From: Parcubacteria group bacterium Athens0416_74
GTDB taxonomy: Bacteria; Patescibacteriota; Minisyncoccia; Phycocordibacterales; UBA2100
Length of the DNA: 18,746 nt
Direction of reading: 5' to 3'
Assembly: GCA_007375785.1 (NCBI GenBank)
Contig: VMEY01000005.1
Location: 1-18,746 of the forward strand
Numbering within the stretch: the stretch's first letter is position 1; the number at the start of each line of letters is the position of its first letter. Made by a program: the position numbers and the translations under genes. Positions 14,831-18,746 of this stretch are shown piece after piece. The notes under the pieces are model-generated. The model ran no database searches and was not told where the DNA came from. It saw nothing but the letters and a program-made list of their open reading frames with translations.

Positions 14831-14954
14831 CGGGATAGGCAGAATCGAAGGCGAGCGCGGGGTGCCCGTTCAGCAGGACGGGCCGCGCGAGCGTGGCGAG
14901 GCGGAACGAGGAGCGACGGGGACGAGTGAGCGCCTGGCCGATTCTCCTATCCCG
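14831..14954 (+). repeat. tRNA-Gly-associated structured element, copy 1
   Basis: Closing stem P1: CGGGATAGGcAGAATCG (14831-14847; lower case marks the one-base bulge) pairs with 14939-14954, and both arms are copies (inverted and direct) of the 3' end of the adjacent tRNA-Gly(TCC). Inside are P2: GCGCGG/CCGCGC (14855-14860 with 14883-14888) capped by CCCGTTC-AGCA-GGACGGG (14865-14882), and P3: GGCGAGGCG/CGCCTGGCC (14895-14903 with 14931-14939, one mismatch). Blocks GAATCGAA, GCGAGC, GCGAGCGTGG, AGGCGG, GCGACGG, GAGCGC and CCGATTC occur in the same order and near-identical spacing in the element at 18427-18539 (103 versus 105 nt from GAATCGAA to CCGATTC). Function unknown: possible structured RNA in the tRNA 3' trailer or a small mobile cassette targeting tRNA-Gly ends. 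Confidence 0.8.
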
Positions 14955-14961
14955 CACATGA
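14939..14961 (+). repeat. 23-bp direct repeat, copy 2
   Basis: Exact copy of the tRNA-Gly(TCC) 3' end plus CATGA. The ATG within this copy (14958) is the likely start codon of the protease gene. Confidence 0.9.
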
Positions 14962-16121
14962 ACAAAGAGACTCCCCTTCTCGCGCAAATCGCCATCCTCG
15001 TCCTTCTCACGGGCGGTCTTTTTCTCATGATTCGCTTTGCTCCTCCCATCCCTCTGGCACCTGATATGGCGACCAGCACGCAAGTGTCTGCAACCGCCGT
15101 GAGCGTGCCTATAGCGAGCACTACGGCCCCTCAAGCGACACCGAGCGCTACCACGACGATACCAGCGACAACGACGGTGAAGAAGGCTGTCCCCACACCT
15201 GTGGCACAACCGAGCGTCGCTGCGCCCTCAAATCCCAATCAGGTACATCGCATCGAACACCCGTACACCACTTCCCCGCTCTCTTTCGAGGTAATCAACG
15301 AGATGACGCGCACCGCCGTAGTCAATATTTTCTGCTCATCGCGCAACGGACTGCTCCGACCAATCTCCGGAAGTGGCATCATGATTGACCCGCGCGGGGT
15401 GATTCTGACCAATGCACATGTCGCGCAGTACGTACTCCTCGCAGAAAGTGGCAGGGTCAATTTGCAGTGCGTCATTCGTACCGGCTCCCCTGCCGTGCCC
15501 CAATGGGCCCCTCACGTGCTCTATATCCCTCCTGTGTGGATAGACGAGCACGCTGCCGACCTCACCAAAGAGCGACCTTTCGGCACTGGGAAGCACGACT
15601 TTGCCCTCCTTTACGTAGGAGCTCCCCTCGACGGCACGGCTCGTCCCACCTCATTTTCGTCACTTTCCTACGATACCCGTGAGGCGGTGGGGTTCGTCGA
15701 TGATTCTGTACTCGCAGCAAGCTATCCGGCGGAGTTTCTTGGCTCTATTACGGCAAATTTCAACCTGTACCACGTCACAAGCCTCACGACCATCGATGAG
15801 CTCTTCACACTCGGCAGCAAGACCGTGGACGTACTCTCCATAGGTAGCGTGATAGGCGCACAAAGCGGCTCCTCGGGCGGCGCGATTGTCAACGCGTGGG
15901 GGCGCCTGATTGGCGTAATCACCACGACAAGCGACGGCTCGACGACCGGTGAGCGCAAGCTCCGCGGCATCACACTGAGCTATATAGATCGCGATTTCCT
16001 TGCTCAGACAGGCTCTTCCCTACCAGCGTTCATCTCCGGCGACCTCAGATTAAAGACCGTGCAGTTCTCCACGGAGACCGCACCTTCACTTGTAGAGAAG
16101 CTGATGAGCCAACTGCAGTAA
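14958..16121 (+). CDS. membrane-anchored trypsin-like serine protease
   Basis: 387 aa from ATG 14958. N-terminal membrane anchor (about 8-26, LAQIAILVLLTGGLFLMIRF), a Thr/Ala/Pro/Ser-rich spacer of about 60 residues, then a chymotrypsin/DegP-like fold. The triad is visible: His153 in VILTNAHVAQ, Asp214 in GKHDFALLYV and Ser306 in GAQSGSSGGAIVN. No PDZ domain follows, unlike DegP/HtrA. The active site should face the outside, suggesting cell-surface protein quality control or processing. The frame is also open from ATG 14805, which would add 51 residues encoded by the tRNA-associated element (MSEHSERTAGIGRIEG...); I prefer 14958 because the protein then begins directly with the anchor. Both ATGs lie in the same duplicated tRNA-end context. 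No Shine-Dalgarno or obvious own promoter, so co-transcription with the tRNA is possible. Confidence 0.85.
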   Translation: MNKETPLLAQIAILVLLTGGLFLMIRFAPPIPLAPDMATSTQVSATAVSVPIASTTAPQATPSATTTIPATTTVKKAVPTPVAQPSVAAPSNPNQVHRIEHPYTTSPLSFEVINEMTRTAVVNIFCSSRNGLLRPISGSGIMIDPRGVILTNAHVAQYVLLAESGRVNLQCVIRTGSPAVPQWAPHVLYIPPVWIDEHAADLTKERPFGTGKHDFALLYVGAPLDGTARPTSFSSLSYDTREAVGFVDDSVLAASYPAEFLGSITANFNLYHVTSLTTIDELFTLGSKTVDVLSIGSVIGAQSGSSGGAIVNAWGRLIGVITTTSDGSTTGERKLRGITLSYIDRDFLAQTGSSLPAFISGDLRLKTVQFSTETAPSLVEKLMSQLQ

Positions 16122-16167
16122 AAGAGGCCGTTTCCCCTCTCATACCCGCCCCATTTCCGGAAAAGCG

Positions 16168-16176
16168 TGGTAGGAT
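16168..16176 (+). promoter_or_regulatory. possible promoter of tRNA-Pro
   Basis: TGGTAGGAT, an extended -10 element; start expected about 16183, giving a precursor leader of about 55 nt. Confidence 0.4.
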
Positions 16177-16228
16177 GCGCCGTACTTACGTGGCGTAGTG
16201 CGCTAATTGTGCGCCGGCGTGGGGATGT

Positions 16229-16316
16229 TCATTTTTTCGGGGCGTAGTATACCGGTAGTACGCCTGCTTTGGGAGCAGGTAGACCGAGTTCGATTCTCGG
16301 CGCCCCGAAAAAATGA
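16229..16316 (+). repeat. flanking inverted repeat that lengthens the tRNA-Pro acceptor stem
   Basis: TCATTTTTT (16229-16237) just before the tRNA is the exact complement of AAAAAATGA (16308-16316), which includes the discriminator base. With the 7-bp acceptor this makes a continuous 16-bp helix in the precursor. Confidence 0.8.
16238..16308 (+). tRNA. tRNA-Pro(TGG)
   Basis: Acceptor CGGGGCG/CGCCCCG (16238-16244 with 16301-16307), anticodon stem CCTGC/GCAGG with loop TTTGGGA (anticodon TGG), T arm ending in TTCGATTCTCGG, discriminator A73. C1-G72 and A73 are usual for bacterial tRNA-Pro. CCA is not encoded. Confidence 0.95.
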
Positions 16317-16379
16317 GTATCTGACAGGCTTGTGGACTGATGCGATGACACAAGCTGCCCCACAAATGCAGACTGTTTT

Positions 16380-16405
16380 CACACGACCTTAATGGACATC
16401 GTGTG
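16380..16405. repeat. inverted repeat between tRNA-Pro and yraN
   Basis: CACACGA (16380-16386) and TCGTGTG (16399-16405) with a 12-nt loop, between the convergent tRNA-Pro and yraN. Followed on the plus strand by TCCTTTA. A weak bidirectional terminator is the simplest reading. Confidence 0.4.
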
Positions 16406-16416
16406 TCCTTTACGTC

Positions 16417-16812
16417 CTATAGAACCTGTTCGTAGAGCCGGCAATGGGCTATGCGTCGGGCATGATCAAGAAAGACGCCTACTACATCTATTTGATAGTC
16501 CCTCTGATCATTCTTCTCGTTCATATACATCTCTGCAGTACGTGCGAGCTTCTTAAGCTTTGCAGGATGCACTTGCTCTTCTGGCCTATAGCCCTCATTT
16601 TCACGTGTAACGTCCCCCACCATTTCACGTGAAACTGCCTTTACCTCTACAAATCGGACTGTTTCCCCCTTTACGGCAATTATGTCTATCTCTCCCCAAG
16701 GTCTCAGATAGTTGCGCTCGACGATGACAAAGCCCTTCCTCCGGAGGAATGCGGCAGCCGCATCTTCGCCAATATTCCCAATCTGCCTCTTGGCGGAATA
16801 CTTGGGTGACAT
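16417..16812 (-). CDS. yraN: UPF0102/YraN family endonuclease-fold protein
   Basis: 131 aa from ATG 16812, close to the family norm of about 120. Restriction-endonuclease-like core: RQIGNIGEDAAAAFLRRKGFVIVERNYLRPWGEIDIIAVKGETVRFVEVKAV, with the conserved E15, E41-x-D43 and E56-V-K58. The biochemical role of this family is poorly defined; a link to DNA processing or recombination is proposed from the fold. The start is chosen by the family N terminus and a TATACT box exactly 7 nt upstream; a frame extending to 16887 exists but its 25 extra residues are unlike the family. The coding region is A+T-richer than neighbouring genes, and its 3' part contains two parS-like sites. Confidence 0.9.
   Translation of the reverse strand: MSPKYSAKRQIGNIGEDAAAAFLRRKGFVIVERNYLRPWGEIDIIAVKGETVRFVEVKAVSREMVGDVTRENEGYRPEEQVHPAKLKKLARTAEMYMNEKNDQRDYQIDVVGVFLDHARRIAHCRLYEQVL
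16597..16636. promoter_or_regulatory. pair of parS-like (ParB-binding) sites inside yraN
   Basis: Two palindromic sites 24 bp apart. 16597-16612 has TTTTCACGTGTAAC (12 of 16 matches to the bacterial parS consensus TGTTTCACGTGAAACA). 16621-16636 contains the perfect 12-bp palindrome TTTCACGTGAAA followed by C (13 of 16). ParB recognition is inferred from the consensus. Confidence 0.6.
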
Positions 16813-16819
16813 ACTCGTA

Positions 16820-16825
16820 AGTATA
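16820..16825 (-). promoter_or_regulatory. putative leaderless -10 box of yraN
   Basis: On the minus strand TATACT is followed by 7 nt and ATG 16812. No Shine-Dalgarno. Confidence 0.5.
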
Positions 16826-16827
16826 CG

Positions 16828-16843
16828 GTTTTCACGTAAAAAT
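16828..16843. promoter_or_regulatory. degenerate parS-like site
   Basis: GGTTTTCACGTAAAA: half-site TTTCACGT intact, the other half altered. Lies over the expected yraN promoter spacer. Confidence 0.4.
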
Positions 16844-16950
16844 AATGAATCCACGTTACTTAGTAACATAACAGTCAAAAATGGCACGATGATGAGCGTC
16901 TTTGATAAATATGGCTTATCTATTGGCTTTTCTGGCTAAAAGACGGACAT

Positions 16951-16966
16951 GATTTCACGTGTAACA
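16951..16966. promoter_or_regulatory. parS-like site next to the DnaA boxes
   Basis: GATTTCACGTGTAACA, 13 of 16 matches to the parS consensus, ending 8 nt before the first DnaA box. Confidence 0.5.
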
Positions 16967-16974
16967 CCTGTCCT

Positions 16975-17003
16975 TTATCCACATGTCCCCATGGTTATCC
17001 ACA
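16975..17003 (+). promoter_or_regulatory. two perfect DnaA boxes in direct orientation
   Basis: TTATCCACA at 16975-16983 and again at 16995-17003, start-to-start 20 bp (about two helical turns). A third, degenerate copy TTATGCATA follows at 17005. In random sequence of uniform composition about 0.14 perfect boxes would be expected in the whole window on both strands. Confidence 0.8.
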
Positions 17004-17181
17004 GTTATGCATATTTCTAGCCATTTTTTCGCGGTCGCGCACAGGGAACCCGGTGTACATCTGGAAAATGTCCTTTAGAATTCGTTCATGATGTCCGTAA
17101 TATGGCTTAGTTGAGCCATTCTGCACCACATATATCCCTTGACTACTAGAGCATATCCGTACTACCGTTCATGTATTCCCT

Positions 17182-18177
17182 ATGAAGCGACTCACGCACA
17201 AAGCGTTCGCAGTAGGCATCGTCTTCTTCGTTGCGTTTGCTGTACCTTTTTCTACCTCTGCACAGGCTGTCACGAAAACCATCCAGGTCCTTCCGCCCGG
17301 TGGGGTAGGGTGCCTAGCACTCCCGGTGACCTCAGTCGTCCCTCATGTACAGGAAGGAGAGCTCCACTCCTTTGATATTACTGTCCAAGACCCCTCATAT
17401 GTCGCCGTTCTCGCGGAGGTGGGCACCGAGGCGATACCTTTCCGCTACATGACTCGCTTCAATCATGGCGGGGGATTTATCCGTCATCACATCGATATCA
17501 ACGCGACTCGTATCACGAACCCTCTCAGCGTCAGCCTCACACTCCTGTCATCACCTGTAGGAAGCCCCACGTGCCTCAGTATCATCTCGTTCTCCGTATC
17601 TCAAGATGGGCAAGTCTTGGCACCGGGCACCACGAGCGTAGGGTCGCCGACTGTCACCGTGACTTCGCATACCGTGGACACGACCGCTCCTCGGGGGACA
17701 GGTGCTGTGCCGGGCAAGACGCCTGTGGCAACCGACACCGCAACTTCAACCGACTCATCACCCATCCTCAAGGGAGCGATATCACGCATCAAAGGCCTGT
17801 GTGACGGCAACGGGGCACTTCAACTCTGGTTCCTTCTCCTCGCAGTGTATATCGTCATCGCTGCGCTCACAGCGCTTGCAAAGCCGCCCTTGGCCCAGAA
17901 GTCTGTGGCGCTTCCACTCTCTCTTATCTTGGCACCGCTTGTCCTTTTGCTCGCATTCTGGCTCCTCGCTCCGTCGTGCCGTGCAGAAGGCTGGATTCCG
18001 GCCGTGTCCATTATGGTCGCGATTGTCGCACTCCTCGTGGCTTTTCGTGAACAGAATCCCGGCCTCAAGATAATCTCTCTTCCGCCGGCAAAACCCTCTA
18101 CCAACACTCCTGCCATCTCAAAAAGCACCTCGCCCGTACCGGTAGAGACGAAGGGCAACCAGCCAAAAGGCAAGTAG
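17182..18177 (+). CDS. secreted/membrane surface protein with three C-terminal membrane segments, function unknown
   Basis: 331 aa. Signal peptide (KRLTHKAFAVGIVFFVAFAVPFSTSAQA, likely cleavage after A29), an extracytoplasmic beta-rich domain (about 30-145) with three Cys in the mature part (44, 131 and, further on, 207), a Thr/Ser/Pro linker (about 146-195), three hydrophobic segments (about 213-233, 242-264, 272-288) and a basic Pro/Ser-rich tail (KPSTNTPAISKSTSPVP...GNQPKGK). The layout resembles CPR envelope proteins that display a beta domain and end in a membrane bundle; I do not recognise the family. ATG 17182 is chosen because the ATG at 17171 hits a stop within five codons. TTGACT (17139-17144) and TACTAC (17160-17165) are a weak promoter candidate. 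Confidence 0.75.
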   Translation: MKRLTHKAFAVGIVFFVAFAVPFSTSAQAVTKTIQVLPPGGVGCLALPVTSVVPHVQEGELHSFDITVQDPSYVAVLAEVGTEAIPFRYMTRFNHGGGFIRHHIDINATRITNPLSVSLTLLSSPVGSPTCLSIISFSVSQDGQVLAPGTTSVGSPTVTVTSHTVDTTAPRGTGAVPGKTPVATDTATSTDSSPILKGAISRIKGLCDGNGALQLWFLLLAVYIVIAALTALAKPPLAQKSVALPLSLILAPLVLLLAFWLLAPSCRAEGWIPAVSIMVAIVALLVAFREQNPGLKIISLPPAKPSTNTPAISKSTSPVPVETKGNQPKGK

Positions 18178-18181
18178 TGCG

Positions 18182-18209
18182 TTGCCGCAAAGGCGATGTG
18201 CTGTATAAT
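18182..18209 (+). promoter_or_regulatory. promoter of tRNA-Gly(GCC)
   Basis: TTGCCG (18182-18187), 16-nt spacer, perfect TATAAT (18204-18209) preceded by TG. Start expected about 18216, leaving a leader of about 85 nt. Confidence 0.6.
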
Positions 18210-18300
18210 CCTCATCACTGTAGACATGGCTTCGATGGGTGGTACTTTTGCCATGACGGTACGGTAGGTAGCGAGTGGGCAGTGGTGACGATTGGGTAAT

Positions 18301-18371
18301 GCGGATATGGTTTAGTGGTAGAACGCGTCCTTGCCAAGGACGAGATCGGGGTTCGATTCCCCGTATCCGCA
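18301..18371 (+). tRNA. tRNA-Gly(GCC)
   Basis: Acceptor GCGGATA/TATCCGC (18301-18307 with 18364-18370), anticodon stem CGTCC/GGACG with loop TTGCCAA (anticodon GCC), T arm CGGGG-TTCGATT-CCCCG, discriminator A73 (18371). No encoded CCA. As in the other tRNA-Gly, A73 replaces the usual bacterial U73, and a tRNA-derived element follows. Confidence 0.95.
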
Positions 18372-18438
18372 CAAAAATAACGAGAACGACGCGCAGCGTC
18401 GAGCGACTATATTTTTGTCGCGGATACGGGGAATCGAA
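18352..18438 (+). repeat. 28-bp inverted repeat formed by the tRNA-Gly(GCC) 3' end
   Basis: 18352-18379 (T loop, acceptor 3' strand and ACAAAAATA flank) is complementary to 18410-18438 with a single bulged base. The 30-nt loop holds a second hairpin CGACGC-GCA-GCGTCG (18387-18401). In a precursor RNA this foldback would compete with the tRNA T arm and acceptor stem. Confidence 0.9.
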
Positions 18439-18539
18439 AGCGAGCACTGGGGGCCCCGTCAACAGACGGGGATGTGCGAGCGTGGTCAGGCGGAGAAATC
18501 GCGCGACGGCGCAATTTCGAGCGCTTGACCGATTCCCCG
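18427..18539 (+). repeat. tRNA-Gly-associated structured element, copy 2
   Basis: P1: CGGGGAATCG (18427-18436) with CGATTCCCCG (18530-18539), matching the adjacent tRNA-Gly(GCC) rather than the other tRNA. P2: GCAC/GTGC (18444-18447 with 18474-18477) capped by CCCCGTC-AACA-GACGGGG (18454-18471). P3: GGTCAGGCG/CGCTTGACC (18484-18492 with 18522-18530) extended by AAAT.GCGC/GCGC.ATTT (18496-18504 with 18509-18517). P2 and the base of P3 pair in both copies despite different bases, which supports selection on structure. The sequence blocks shared with copy 1 keep order and spacing. Confidence 0.8.
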
Positions 18540-18540
18540 C

Positions 18541-18595
18541 AGATAAAGGGAGTTCGACAGTGGTCGATTATCTTGTCGCGGATACGGGGAATCGA
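18541..18595 (+). repeat. hairpin plus third tRNA-derived inverted copy
   Basis: AGATAA (18541-18546) pairs with TTATCT (18568-18573) around an inner stem TCGAC-AGTG-GTCGA (18554-18567). Then 18573-18595 repeats exactly the 23 bp at 18415-18437, another inverted copy of the tRNA-Gly(GCC) end. Confidence 0.85.
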
Positions 18596-18623
18596 GCGTT
18601 TCTAGTGTAAGATAGGCGGCGAT

Positions 18624-18695
18624 GCTCCCGTGGTGAAACGGATATCACAGCAGTCTTCGGAACTGCTATTCCAGGTTCGAATCCTGGCGGGAGCA
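18624..18695 (+). tRNA. tRNA-Arg(TCG)
   Basis: Acceptor GCTCCCG/CGGGAGC (18624-18630 with 18688-18694), anticodon stem GCAGT/ACTGC with loop CTTCGGA (anticodon TCG), T arm CCAGG-TTCGAAT-CCTGG, discriminator A. No encoded CCA. No tRNA-derived element follows it. Confidence 0.93.
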
Positions 18696-18717
18696 CAGAG
18701 AGCGATTATCGGCGGTG

Positions 18718-18723
18718 TACAAT
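18718..18723 (+). promoter_or_regulatory. putative leaderless -10 box of the gene at the right edge
   Basis: TACAAT preceded by TG, with 6 nt to ATG 18730; same geometry as tig and the 9641 gene. Confidence 0.45.
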
Positions 18724-18729
18724 ATCTCC

Positions 18730-18746
18730 ATGACCAAAGCGCTGGC
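18730..18746 (+). CDS. start of an unidentified gene (partial)
   Basis: Only MTKAL and part of a sixth codon are visible before the window ends. The call rests on the TACAAT box at leaderless spacing. Nothing can be said about the product. Confidence 0.35.

Larger units (their letters stand above)
16813..17181. other. candidate replication origin / DnaA and ParB binding region
   Basis: A 369-nt divergent intergenic region between yraN and the 17182 gene. It is A+T-richer than its surroundings and holds two parS-like sites, two perfect DnaA boxes, a near-perfect inverted repeat GTTACT-T-AGTAAC (16855-16867), an 11-bp direct repeat AATATGGCTTA (16908-16918 and 17099-17109), TGTCCTTTA at 16969 and again exactly 100 bp later (a third copy is at 16404), and ATGGCT/AGCCAT (17102-17119). 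No open frame of note. Origin function is an inference: dnaA, dnaN, parA and parB are not in the window, and the flanking genes do not switch strand symmetrically. Confidence 0.5.

Noticed and set aside
14805..14957. 51-residue extension of the protease from ATG 14805
   Set aside because: Encoded wholly by the tRNA-associated element, Gly/Arg/Glu-rich and without protein-like features; open frame likely incidental, though it cannot be excluded.
14739..15209. Minus-strand 156-aa open frame ending in ...PALAFDSAYPGRSFTVFTHVRDRRIELLLSVWKTDVLPLN
   Set aside because: Its last part is the antisense of tRNA-Gly(TCC) and of the associated element; the similarity to the frame at 18118-18462 (LAFDSPYP...GIEPRSRPWQGRVLPLNHI) comes from the shared tRNA and element sequence, not from a protein family.
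18226..18267. 13-codon frame MASMGGTFAMTVR in the tRNA-Gly(GCC) leader
   Set aside because: Within the tRNA precursor leader, no ribosome site, too short.
18118..18462. Minus-strand 114-aa open frame over tRNA-Gly(GCC)
   Set aside because: It reads antisense through the tRNA and element copy 2; explained by RNA-level conservation.
1..18746. CRISPR arrays, insertion sequences, rRNA genes
   Set aside because: No regularly spaced repeat-spacer units, no transposase-like frames and no rRNA sequence seen.

Overview
The window looks like a piece of a Patescibacteria (Candidate Phyla Radiation) chromosome, most likely a Parcubacteria/Paceibacteria member. This is inferred from several signs: housekeeping genes packed with almost no operon logic, a trigger factor without its PPIase domain, a fused membrane/spermidine-synthase protein, small secreted or single-span proteins of unknown family, and tRNA genes without encoded CCA. 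TGA is used as a normal stop, so this is not a recoded Gracilibacteria/SR1 lineage. Base composition is moderately GC-rich except for an A+T-richer patch around 16440-17180.

Layout. 1-3749 (minus strand) is a type IV pilus block: pilB, pilC and a partial prepilin. pilB carries a frameshift plus loss of about 25 codons covering the His box. Divergent from it is a 702-aa membrane/spermidine-synthase fusion (3784-5892). Then come nusA behind a canonical promoter and a terminator-like leader hairpin (5910-7347), an unknown minus-strand gene (7414-7710), inorganic pyrophosphatase (7805-8392), three secreted or membrane-anchored small proteins (8475-9859), trigger factor (9920-11014), clpP (11092-11709), ribonuclease Y (11895-13424), an unknown gene (13559-14116) and an HU protein (14280-14555). 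From 14733 to the end, tRNA genes (Gly-TCC, Pro-TGG, Gly-GCC, Arg-TCG) alternate with a membrane-anchored trypsin-like protease, yraN and a surface protein of unknown function.

Two structures stand out. First, both tRNA-Gly genes are followed by a related element of about 105 nt. Its core can be folded into the same three-way junction in both copies with compensatory base changes, and its closing stem is built from inverted and direct copies of the 3' end of the tRNA it sits beside. Second, yraN and the adjacent intergenic region carry four parS-like sites and two perfect DnaA boxes spaced 20 bp apart, which makes this a candidate replication-origin/segregation locus although dnaA and parAB are not in the window.

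Expression signals fall in two classes. Many genes (pilC, tig, clpP, yraN, the 9641 gene, the gene starting at 18730, probably ppa) have a TACACT/TATACT/TACAAT box ending 6-10 nt before the ATG and no Shine-Dalgarno, as expected for leaderless mRNAs. Two genes of unknown function (7710 minus, 13559 plus) instead have -35/-10 promoters and strong GGAGG-type ribosome sites.
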